This document shows, in pieces, positions 7,617-15,430 of a DNA stretch of 64,000 bases. The position numbers and the translations under genes were made by a program. Positions within the stretch are counted from its first letter, which is position 1; each line of letters begins with the position of its first letter. The DNA comes from Candidatus Schekmanbacteria bacterium (lineage in GTDB: Bacteria; CSSED10-310; JACPHN01): contig JACPHN010000012.1 of assembly GCA_016188575.1 (NCBI GenBank), positions 9,452 to 73,451 on the forward strand, written 5' to 3'. Below the pieces are notes generated by a model that had not been told where the DNA came from, did not search any database, and saw only the letters and a program-made list of their open reading frames with translations.

Positions 7617-8822
7617 ATGACCATGCGCGTCACGGAGACCGGGCACTCATACGATTTTCCACCAACGACCCAAGCCCCGATCCACATTGTCCGGCGCGGC
7701 GAAACCCTGTCGGGCATCGCACGCGAGCACGGCACCACCTGGCAGGAGCTCGCGCGGTTCAACAACTTCCCCGATCCCAATCATATCGTCGCGGGTCAGG
7801 CCATCCGCATTCCGGAGACGGTCCGCGGCTCGACCCAGCTCGACGACGCGCCGGCTCTGGCGCGCCGCCCAACCACGGACGGTTACGAGACCGCCGCCTC
7901 CGACCGCTACGGCATTGCGGCTGCCGCTGCCGCAGAGGGCGGTGATGCCGGCGCCGTCCAGCACACCACGCTCAGACACGGGAGCCACTCAGCAGAAGTC
8001 ACGCAAATGCAACTACGGCTCGCGGAGCTCGGCTTCCCTCCAGGGCCGGCGGATGGCGTTTTCGGACCGGAGACTCGCGCGGCCGTGCGTAGATTTCAGA
8101 AGGCGAATCTGCTTGCGGCCGACGGCGTCGTGGGACCGCTGACCTGGTCGGCTCTCGATGCGGGTCGCGCGGCCGCGCCGCCCGAGGCTTCGCCGACAGG
8201 GCCGACGGTACCAGCTCCGGCGCTTCCCATGGGCGGCTTTGACGGCTCGCACCCGGCGCGCGCGGTTAGCGGCGTGCGGCCGTGGCTTCCCGTCGACGCC
8301 CCACTCATCAATGGCGAGGGAGACCGTTCTGCGGCCAGCTACGATCAGGTCATCAATCAGTTCGGCGTCGGCAGAAACCGGCGCTACGAAGTCAATCAGC
8401 AAGGGCGCGACGACACGTACTGCAACATCTTCTCCTGGGATGTGACCCGCGCCATGGGCGCCGAGATTCCGCACTACGTGGATCGAGACGGTAACCCCAT
8501 GACGCGCGAAGCGGCGCTGCGAACGCCCGGCTATCGCGAGCTGAGCGGCAATCGCACGGCGCGATGGCTCCGCGACCATGGCGAGGATCACGGCTGGCGA
8601 ATCGTGACGGCAGAGGAGGCACAACGGCGCGCCAATCTCGGACACCCAACCGTGGCAACCCGCGAGAACCCCTCGGGCGCCGGGCACATCGCCGTTGTCC
8701 GCCCCGGTGAGCTAACAGCAGACGGCCCTGCCATCGCACAGGCCGGCGGTCGCAACTTCAATCGGGGCCACGTCCGTGACGGCTTTCACGGCCGAGCTCC
8801 TGTCTACTATTCCCACGACTGA
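7617..8822 (+). CDS. LysM / peptidoglycan-binding / cysteine amidase-like protein
   Basis: The 401-residue product has three parts. A LysM domain (about 22-65: HIVRRGETLSGIAREHGTTW...IRIPE) is followed by a PG_binding_1 domain (about 118-182: LRHGSHSAEVTQMQLRLAELG...GVVGPLTWSALD). The C-terminal domain (about 225-401) contains Cys269 in DDTYCNIFSWD and His357 in GAGHIAVVRPG. This pattern fits an NlpC/CHAP-like cysteine amidase that cuts peptidoglycan stem peptides (inferred). No signal peptide is visible at the N-terminus, which is unusual for a wall enzyme and suggests export by another route or release by lysis. A good AGGAAAGG precedes the ATG. The final domain could instead be a related cysteine protease. 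Confidence 0.78.
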   Translation: MTMRVTETGHSYDFPPTTQAPIHIVRRGETLSGIAREHGTTWQELARFNNFPDPNHIVAGQAIRIPETVRGSTQLDDAPALARRPTTDGYETAASDRYGIAAAAAAEGGDAGAVQHTTLRHGSHSAEVTQMQLRLAELGFPPGPADGVFGPETRAAVRRFQKANLLAADGVVGPLTWSALDAGRAAAPPEASPTGPTVPAPALPMGGFDGSHPARAVSGVRPWLPVDAPLINGEGDRSAASYDQVINQFGVGRNRRYEVNQQGRDDTYCNIFSWDVTRAMGAEIPHYVDRDGNPMTREAALRTPGYRELSGNRTARWLRDHGEDHGWRIVTAEEAQRRANLGHPTVATRENPSGAGHIAVVRPGELTADGPAIAQAGGRNFNRGHVRDGFHGRAPVYYSHD

Positions 8823-8870
8823 CGCACCACCGGCGACATCGCCGCTACCTCAGCGCCCCTGACTCCGCTC

Positions 8871-9359
8871 ATGCAAGGCAAACTTCGTGATCATTCCGGC
8901 TTCTATTACTTGCGGCCGCAAGGAATCGGCGCAGGATACACGGAGTACTTTGCTCTGTTTCGCGATGGCACCTGGCTTCAGAGCACCGAGCATCCGTGCC
9001 ACGAGCACAATGAGCCGATTGACGAGCTCGTGCTGGCGCGCCGTGGCCAGTGGAGTGTCACCGAGAACCGACTCGCGATGATCGAAACCGAGCGCGACGT
9101 GTACAGGGGGGGCCGCTTCGACTGCCAGGGATTCTGGTGCGAACCGGCTGAAGGTCAGCTCCTCACTCTTCGAGACGATCTCGTGGTGGCTGTCGAGGAG
9201 GACCGGCTCAGCATCAGCATTGGCTCGGCCGCCACCGCCGGCGCTCGCGTGGCAACGCTCTGGATCGAAGGCACGCTGTACTTCAACCTGGGTGCTGCAG
9301 AGGACTTCGTTGACCCACCGGCGCCCTGCGGGCTTGACATCCGTAGGCCGTTGGCCTGA
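8871..9359 (+). CDS. Hypothetical protein
   Basis: A 162-residue acidic protein rich in aromatic residues and predicted beta-strands (FYYLRPQGIGAGYTEYFALF, RLSISIGSAATAG, RVATLWIEGTLYFNLG). There is no signal peptide or membrane segment, and I recognise no family. The ribosome-binding site is weak. It follows the LysM protein by 48 bp in the same direction, so it could be an accessory or immunity-like partner of that enzyme, but nothing in the sequence proves this. Confidence 0.6.
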   Translation: MQGKLRDHSGFYYLRPQGIGAGYTEYFALFRDGTWLQSTEHPCHEHNEPIDELVLARRGQWSVTENRLAMIETERDVYRGGRFDCQGFWCEPAEGQLLTLRDDLVVAVEEDRLSISIGSAATAGARVATLWIEGTLYFNLGAAEDFVDPPAPCGLDIRRPLA

Positions 9360-9472
9360 ATCTGAGCGCGATTTCGGGGCGAAATGTCGGCCTACGACAG
9401 GCTGGCCGAGCGGACCCACTTTTCGGACTGCCCCCGCCAACTGGCGGTCTTCCATTGTTGGAGCCACTATCG

Positions 9473-9952
9473 ATGAACGAAGCAGCCAAGAAAAAGGCCT
9501 TGCTCATGGTGCCCTACGGACTTCAGGTCCTCGGCGCCAAGAGCGGCGAGGCCATGAGCCTCTCCACGGTCAACTGGTGCACGCAATGCTCCTTCAAGCC
9601 GCCGCTCGTTGCGGTGGCGTTGAAAGTCGCGTCGCATACTCACGCTCTTGTCAAAGAGGGCGGCGCATTCTCGCTGAGCTTTCTCGGCACCGGGCAAAAA
9701 GATGTCGCATTTTCCTTCTTCAAGCATAGCCTGCCCGAAGGCAACACCATGGCCGGACACGCTTTCACCCTTTCTCCGGTGACGGCCTCGCCGGTTCTGC
9801 AAAGCGCGCCCGCCTGGGTTGAATGCCGAGTCGTTGGCTTCTACGAGCACGGCGATCATTCGCTCGTCGTGGGCGAGGTCGTGGAGGCGAGCGCCAACTT
9901 CGAGAGTGAGCCGCTTACCCTGAAAGAGGTTGGAGCAAAGTACGGCGGATGA
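9473..9952 (+). CDS. Flavin reductase-like FMN-binding protein
   Basis: The 159-residue protein fits the flavin_reduct (split-barrel FMN-binding) family. Typical segments are LMVPYGLQVLGAKSG near the N-terminus, NWCTQCSFKPPLVAVALK, a central FSLSFLGTGQKDVAF, and WVECRVVGFYEHGDHSLVVGEV near the end. Such proteins bind FMN and either reduce free flavin or transfer electrons. The ATG used has GGAG nine bases upstream. Its stop codon overlaps the start of the molybdopterin oxidoreductase (ATGA), which implies translational coupling and a shared redox role, possibly as electron donor or acceptor (inference). Confidence 0.82.
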   Translation: MNEAAKKKALLMVPYGLQVLGAKSGEAMSLSTVNWCTQCSFKPPLVAVALKVASHTHALVKEGGAFSLSFLGTGQKDVAFSFFKHSLPEGNTMAGHAFTLSPVTASPVLQSAPAWVECRVVGFYEHGDHSLVVGEVVEASANFESEPLTLKEVGAKYGG

Positions 9953-11883
9953 GCACTGAAATTCGCACGACGACCTGCAACCGGGATTGCCCGGACGCAT
10001 GCCACATCGAAGTCACGGTCGAGCATGGCCGCGCGGTGAAACTCGCGGGGAGCAAGCGACACCCCGTGACCAGCGGCTTCCTGTGTCTTCGCACCAACCG
10101 GTTCCTGGAGCGGCACGCATCCCCCGACCGGCTCACCGCGCCACTGCTGCGGAGGAACGGAGAGCTAGCTCCCGTGAGCTGGCAAGAGGCGCTCGACCAT
10201 GCCGCAACAGAGCTTCTCCGGATCCGCGGAGAATCGGGTCCAGCAGCGATTTTCCATTACCGCAGCGGCGGTTCGCTAGGCCTGTTGAAACATCTGTGCG
10301 ACTATTTCTTCGAGCGCTTCGGGCCGGTAACGACCAAGTCAGGCGACATCTGCAGCGGTGCTGCCGAGGCCGCTCAGGAGCTTGATTTCGGGGTCAGCGA
10401 CAGCAGTGACATTTTTCAACTGCTGCGCGCACGTCAAGTCATCCTGTGGGGGAAGAACATTGTCACCTCGAGCCCCCACCTGGTACCAATCCTGCGTGAG
10501 GCACGGGGGCGCGGAGCGGAAGCCGTGCTCATCGACCCCGTGTGGAACAAGACCGCGCAGCTTTGCGACCGCTTCTTGCAAGTCCGTCCGGGTGGAGATC
10601 TCCCGCTCGCGATGGCGGTTGCCCACATCCTCTTCGATTCGGGCTGGGTTGACCCCGCAGCCGCGTCGTATTGTGGCAATTTGGAGCAATTTCGCGAGCT
10701 CGCGACCTCCAGAAGCGTGGGCTCCTGGTGCGCAAGCGCCGATCTCCCTGTGACGGACGCCGCCGACCTTGCCCGCCGTCTGGGCTGCGCGGGTCCCGCA
10801 ACCATCCTCGTAGGCTGGGGCATGGGCCGCCGGGCAGACGGGGGCAGCACCGTCCGGGCTCTGGATGCGCTCGCCGCGGTTTCGGGCAATCTCGGCATTC
10901 CCGGCGGCGGCGTGTCCTTCTATTACCGGCGCCGTGCCGCATTTGACCTGTCTTTTCTCGGCGGTGCCGCACGCGCTCCACGAACGGTTTTCGAGCCGCA
11001 GCTCGGGGCCCAGCTAGAGGCTCTTGACGACCCACCGATCCGCGCCGTTTGGGTGACCGCCGGCAATCCCGTGGCGATGCTCCCAGACTCGGCTCGCACC
11101 GACCGGGCGCTGCGCCAGCGGGAGCTTGTTGTTGTCGTCGACAGCTTTCTCACCGACACCGGCCGCGCCGCAACCCTGGTCCTTCCGACGACAACGATGC
11201 TCGAAGACGATGACATCGTTGGCGCCTATGGACACCATTGGCTCGGCGAGGTACGCCCCGCCTGCGACCGTCTGCAGGGAGTCCGCACCGACCTGGAAAT
11301 CATGCAGGAGCTGGCGGCGCGCGTGGGGTTGGGAGCCGTGCTGGCGGGTTCAGCACGTGACTGGAAGCAGCGGCTCCTCGCCGTGGAGGGTGGGCAGCAA
11401 CCCGTCTCTCTGGATCAGGTGTCGGCAGGGCCGATTCGCAACCCCCTGGCGCCCGACGTGCTCTTCGCGGATCGGCGCTTTCCGACGCCGAGTGGGCGAG
11501 TAAACCTCATGGCGGAGCTCCCGCCGCTTCCGGAGGTGCCGGCGCCCAGCACAGCCTTCCCGCTGCTGCTGTTGTCCATCTCCACCCCGCGTTCCCAGAG
11601 CTCGCAGCAGACTGATGCGTTGGCTGTGCCCGCGCCGGCCACCGTGCATCCGGATAGCGCTTGCGGCTTGGGCGCCGGTTCGGTCTGCCGTCTCGTCTCC
11701 CCCATCGGCACCATGGAGGTAACCTTGGTCCTCGACCACCGCCAACGCAAAGATGTCGTCCTGCTGCCCAAAGGAGGACACTTCCATTCCGGGCACTGCG
11801 CCAACGCCCTGATCGGCGGGCGGCCAACCGATCTCGGTGGAGGTGGTGCCATTCACAGCGAGTATGTTCACATCGAGGCGTGA
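9949..11883 (+). CDS. Molybdopterin-dependent oxidoreductase (DMSO reductase family)
   Basis: The 644-residue catalytic subunit begins with a [4Fe-4S] motif, CNRDCPDAC with a fourth Cys in GFLCLRTNRF (about residues 10-46). The bis-MGD binding domains follow (GKNIVTSSPHLVP, VLIDPVWNKTAQLCDRFLQVRPGGDLPLAMAVAH, VTAGNPVAMLPDSART). The C-terminal dinucleotide-binding beta-barrel runs from about 530. A Cys in KSGDICSGAA (about 141) lies where the family places the Mo ligand, so Cys ligation is likely. No Tat signal is present, so it should be cytoplasmic. No small FeS or membrane subunit is encoded nearby; the coupled flavin protein may replace them. Substrate is not predictable from this sequence. 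Confidence 0.9.
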   Translation: MSTEIRTTTCNRDCPDACHIEVTVEHGRAVKLAGSKRHPVTSGFLCLRTNRFLERHASPDRLTAPLLRRNGELAPVSWQEALDHAATELLRIRGESGPAAIFHYRSGGSLGLLKHLCDYFFERFGPVTTKSGDICSGAAEAAQELDFGVSDSSDIFQLLRARQVILWGKNIVTSSPHLVPILREARGRGAEAVLIDPVWNKTAQLCDRFLQVRPGGDLPLAMAVAHILFDSGWVDPAAASYCGNLEQFRELATSRSVGSWCASADLPVTDAADLARRLGCAGPATILVGWGMGRRADGGSTVRALDALAAVSGNLGIPGGGVSFYYRRRAAFDLSFLGGAARAPRTVFEPQLGAQLEALDDPPIRAVWVTAGNPVAMLPDSARTDRALRQRELVVVVDSFLTDTGRAATLVLPTTTMLEDDDIVGAYGHHWLGEVRPACDRLQGVRTDLEIMQELAARVGLGAVLAGSARDWKQRLLAVEGGQQPVSLDQVSAGPIRNPLAPDVLFADRRFPTPSGRVNLMAELPPLPEVPAPSTAFPLLLLSISTPRSQSSQQTDALAVPAPATVHPDSACGLGAGSVCRLVSPIGTMEVTLVLDHRQRKDVVLLPKGGHFHSGHCANALIGGRPTDLGGGGAIHSEYVHIEA

Positions 11884-11940
11884 CCGACAGGTCGAAGCAT
11901 TTCGTTCAGCCTGGCGGGGCTCTGATTCGGATGAGGAAGG

Positions 11941-13113
11941 ATGAGCGCCTGGATTCCGTTTCACAAACCGGATATCGGCGAAGAGGAAATAGGCGCTGTT
12001 GTCGATTGCCTGCGCAGTGGATGGCTGACGACGGGACCGAGAACGGCGGCGTTCGAAAACGACTTCGCGAGCTACCTCGGAGTACGCCGTGCCGTGGCGG
12101 TCAGCTCCTGCACGGCGGCGCTCCACCTTGGGCTGCTCGCGGCTGGCATCGGTCCGGGTGACGAGGTGGTAACGACGCCGTTCACTTTTCCAGCGACTGT
12201 CAATGTCATTCTCCATGCCGGCGCCAAACCGGTCTTTGCGGACATCGACCGTGAGACGCTGAATATCTCCGTTGCCGCCGCTGAGCAGTGCATCAGCCGC
12301 CGCACCAAGGCGCTAGTGCCAGTCCATTACGCGGGACGTGCATGCCCCATCCGAGAGCTCCGAGCGCTCGCTGAGCACCACGGCCTGTATCTGCTACAGG
12401 ATGCAGCCCATGCCATAGAGACCGCGGTGGAGGGACGATCCGTGGCGGGCTACGGACACGCCGCAGCCTACAGCTTCTACGCCACCAAGAACATCTCGAC
12501 AGCCGAGGGCGGCATGTTGGCCAGCGACGACGAGGAGATCGCGAATCGCGTGCGATTGCTGCGCCTGCACGGCATCTCGCGCGACGCCTGGAAGCGATAT
12601 CGAGAGCCCGGCCACGGTTTGTTCACCTGCGAGGCCGTGGGGTTCAAGTGCAATCTCACGGACGTTCAGTCCGCGCTCGGGCTCGCGCAATTGAAGCGCA
12701 TCGACGAGCTATGGGAAAAACGCCGGCGACGGTCACAGGAATACGACCGCCTGCTGGGCAGCGCCTTGCCCGATGTCGCATGCGTTTGCCGTGTCGCCGA
12801 AGACTCGCGAGTCAGCCGCCACGCGCACCACCTGTACGTCGTCCTGTTGCCGCTCGAACAGCTCTTCGCCGACCGCGACACCATCATGCGCGCGATGGAA
12901 GAAGAGGGCATCGGCGTCAGCTTGCATTTCCAGCCGCTGCATGAAATGCCACTCTACGCAAAGCTCCTTGGAACGTGCGCCGATGACTGTCCGGCCGCGA
13001 GCTGGGCGGGGCAGCGCTGCCTCTCATTGCCACTGTACCCGGGCCTCGAGAGCAGCGACCAGAGCCGCATCGTTGATTCGCTCGTCCGAGTACTTGACCG
13101 ATTCCGGAGATAG
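11941..13113 (+). CDS. DegT/DnrJ/EryC1/StrS-type PLP aminotransferase
   Basis: This 390-residue protein has the fold-type I aminotransferase features of the sugar aminotransferase group. They are PDIGEEEI and GPRTAAFENDFASYLG near the start, SSCTAALHLGLLAAGIGPGDEVVTTPFTF (split here from a longer run), Asp154 in LLQDAAHAIET contacting the pyridine nitrogen, and Lys183 in FYATKNIST forming the Schiff base. These enzymes usually aminate nucleotide-linked keto-sugars for polysaccharide, LPS or antibiotic sugars. No nucleotide-sugar epimerase, dehydratase or glycosyltransferase is adjacent, so the pathway is unclear. A GAGGAAGG tract overlaps the region just upstream of the ATG. Confidence 0.9.
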   Translation: MSAWIPFHKPDIGEEEIGAVVDCLRSGWLTTGPRTAAFENDFASYLGVRRAVAVSSCTAALHLGLLAAGIGPGDEVVTTPFTFPATVNVILHAGAKPVFADIDRETLNISVAAAEQCISRRTKALVPVHYAGRACPIRELRALAEHHGLYLLQDAAHAIETAVEGRSVAGYGHAAAYSFYATKNISTAEGGMLASDDEEIANRVRLLRLHGISRDAWKRYREPGHGLFTCEAVGFKCNLTDVQSALGLAQLKRIDELWEKRRRRSQEYDRLLGSALPDVACVCRVAEDSRVSRHAHHLYVVLLPLEQLFADRDTIMRAMEEEGIGVSLHFQPLHEMPLYAKLLGTCADDCPAASWAGQRCLSLPLYPGLESSDQSRIVDSLVRVLDRFRR

Positions 13114-13131
13114 CCCGATAGTACATCCATC

Positions 13132-13428
13132 ATGGCGAACACGTGGAATGAAATCGTCGTTGTCTGTCCGGGGCACATGGGCTTTGCCCAGATGCACGCC
13201 GCCAACGCCATTGTTTCGCACGCGCTTGGCGAAAGCGTCTCCTTGCGCTTTTCCATGACCGAGCAGGGGGTGTTCGTGGGCTCGCACGTCAGCAGCTCGC
13301 CGCTCCAGGGCATCGAGACGATTCAGGAGGCACTGGAGACGGTCGCAACAGCCGGCGGGCAACTCCCTCTCTTGCTGCTGCTCCTCCATGACGGTGCACT
13401 TCGCTACCAGTTGTCTGGAACTTTCTAA
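13132..13428 (+). CDS. Small hypothetical protein
   Basis: A 98-residue protein with no recognised domain, 18 bp after the aminotransferase and in the same direction. It reads like a compact alpha/beta protein (EIVVVCPGHMGFAQMHAANA, VSLRFSMTEQGVFVGSH, LPLLLLLLHDG). A faint likeness to HPr phosphocarrier proteins was considered, but the GLHARP-type active-site motif is missing. It converges with the histidine kinase gene, 58 bp away. Confidence 0.45.
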   Translation: MANTWNEIVVVCPGHMGFAQMHAANAIVSHALGESVSLRFSMTEQGVFVGSHVSSSPLQGIETIQEALETVATAGGQLPLLLLLLHDGALRYQLSGTF

Positions 13429-13486
13429 GGCACCGCTGGCGCCTGGCGCAGACGCCTCGTTGAAAGCGTGGCAATCGCGGAGAGCG

Positions 13487-15430
13487 CTACCTTGAAGGCG
13501 CCGTCACGCCGCCCACTGCCGGAGGAGCATCAGGTTGCGCCGGTAGGCGTACCGTAAGGACCGCCCCACCGGCTTGTCGGTTAGCCGCCCGTATCGAGCC
13601 TCGGTGGTCGGAGATGATGCGATGCGCGATCGCCAGGCCGAGGCCGGTGCCGCCTGCTTTCGTGGTGAAATACGGCGTAAAGACCTTTTCGAGCGCATCG
13701 CTCGAGATTCCGGTCCCGGTGTCCTCGACGGATACCTCGACGCCGGCGAATCCAGCGCCGTCTCCGGCCGCGTCCGGTGTTGCCTGCGGCGCAGATAGCG
13801 CCGACGTGCTGATCGTTAGCACGCCGCCATTCGGCATGGCATCCACAGCGTTGGCGATGAGATTGATGAACACCTGTGACAGCAGCTCGGGATCCGCGGC
13901 GATTGGCGCCGGCGCCGATAGACGTGACGTAATCTCGATGCTCTCGGGAAGTCCTGAGTACAGCCCCATGCTTCGCTGCACTACGTCGTCCACCGAGCAC
14001 GGCTGAAAGCTGGGAGATGGCAGCCGCGCAAACTGCGAGAACTCGTTGACGATGCGCTTCAGTCTGTCCACTTCCTCGAGAATCGTTTCCGTGCTTTCGG
14101 TAAAAATCTCGGCGAAATCCGGGTGAGAGCGCGTGTACGCCTTTTGCATGCTCTGGATGGAGAGCTGGATGGGGAACAATGGGTTCTTGATTTCGTGAGC
14201 AATGCGCTGTGCGATTTCCCGCCAGGCGGCTACCCGCTCCGCTTGCTTCAGCCGCTGCTCCGCGGACGACAGGTCGCGAGTCATGCTGTTGAAGGCGCGC
14301 ATGAGCTCGCCGATCTCGTCACGGCGTGCTGTTGGCAGGGCGAGCTCGCGATCTCCCCTCGCTACGAGCGCAGCGGCCTCGCGTAAACTCGCCAGCGGTG
14401 CCGTCAGGCGCCGGGCGAGCAGCAGAGCAGTCCCGGCGGCCATCGGTACGCCGAGTGCAGCAATGACCCAAAAGGCTCGCTGCAACTGCCCGAGCATCTG
14501 GCCGAGCTCGCTGTTGGAGAACACGACGACCAGCCCGAATCCGGGGCTCTCGGCCACCGGCACGCTGCCCGTGGTGGTGGCTTCCGGACCAGCTCTGCCC
14601 AGCGGTACTCTGCGCGCCGCGAGGCCGGGTCCCGCAAGCGAGACGCGTCCCGTGGTGACTGAGTCCGGTGTGCGCGCCTCGAAAAGGCGCTCGGAATCGC
14701 GAGCGATTGCGAGCAACGACGCGCTGGAACCGCTCTGCCCGCCGGCTTGCGCGGTCGCCGGAAGCTCCACCGCTCCGGTCGAGGCCAGCCAGACCCGCGG
14801 CCCCATGCGGATCAGGATTTGAACGTTGAAGATCTCCTCAAGGCGCTGCAGTTCCTTCTCGTCGTACCAGGCACCGCCGGCGAGGAAGAAGGCCACGCTT
14901 CCAGAGCGCACCTCGTGGACCGCCTGCAGCGTCGGGCGCTCCACGCCGCCGGGACGTCCTTCCACGCGCAGCGAAACCTTGCCGGGCTGCTTCACCTGCC
15001 GCCGGTCGTCCGCGTCCACGTACCCGAATCTGGCCGGCCAATGTGCGCTGGACAGGAGCTGCCCGTTCTCGTCGACGATGTCGAGGACCTGCAAGTCGAG
15101 TCCTTGCGCGAGCCTGCCCGCAAGTCCAAAGGCCGCGCCTGGGTCCGGGCGACCCTGCTGGGCAGCCAGCAGCAAGCGGCGCATCTCGTCGCGCTCCGCA
15201 GCCGCGGCGACGCGCCGCTCGATCAGCGCAGCCTCCTCTTCGAAGGTGCGGCGAATCAGGCGCACCGTACGTTCCATTCGCAAGAGCGCAACATCGTCGA
15301 ACTGGCGGGAGACCAGGTGGGCCCCGAGCAAGGCGAAGCCCAGGATCGCAACCACGACCACCACCGCAAACGCCATGCCCATCTTGGCGCCGAGCGAGCC
15401 GATCAAGATCCGGGCGAGGGACGCTCTCAC
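13487..15430 (-). CDS. NtrY-like membrane sensor histidine kinase
   Basis: The 647-residue kinase has two membrane segments (about 17-40 and 290-312) flanking a large extracytoplasmic sensor region. A HAMP domain (about 313-365) and a coil lead to the H-box RIAHEIKNPLFPIQLS with His412. The ATPase domain has NLIANAVDAM (N), DTGTGIS (G1), FTPYFTTK (F) and GGTGLGLAIAHRI (G2). The WREIAQRIAHEIKNP pattern is typical of NtrY-type kinases that usually pair with sigma-54 activators. I chose the GTG at 15430 because its GTGA overlaps the stop of the upstream gene and a GGAG/GAGG tract precedes it; the longer frame upstream reads through that gene and is not credible. No response regulator is adjacent. 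Confidence 0.9.
   Translation of the reverse strand: MRASLARILIGSLGAKMGMAFAVVVVVAILGFALLGAHLVSRQFDDVALLRMERTVRLIRRTFEEEAALIERRVAAAAERDEMRRLLLAAQQGRPDPGAAFGLAGRLAQGLDLQVLDIVDENGQLLSSAHWPARFGYVDADDRRQVKQPGKVSLRVEGRPGGVERPTLQAVHEVRSGSVAFFLAGGAWYDEKELQRLEEIFNVQILIRMGPRVWLASTGAVELPATAQAGGQSGSSASLLAIARDSERLFEARTPDSVTTGRVSLAGPGLAARRVPLGRAGPEATTTGSVPVAESPGFGLVVVFSNSELGQMLGQLQRAFWVIAALGVPMAAGTALLLARRLTAPLASLREAAALVARGDRELALPTARRDEIGELMRAFNSMTRDLSSAEQRLKQAERVAAWREIAQRIAHEIKNPLFPIQLSIQSMQKAYTRSHPDFAEIFTESTETILEEVDRLKRIVNEFSQFARLPSPSFQPCSVDDVVQRSMGLYSGLPESIEITSRLSAPAPIAADPELLSQVFINLIANAVDAMPNGGVLTISTSALSAPQATPDAAGDGAGFAGVEVSVEDTGTGISSDALEKVFTPYFTTKAGGTGLGLAIAHRIISDHRGSIRAANRQAGGAVLTVRLPAQPDAPPAVGGVTAPSR

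Noticed and set aside
13132-13428. HPr phosphocarrier protein
   Set aside because: Size and a vague strand pattern fit, but the active-site His motif (GLHARP-like) is absent.
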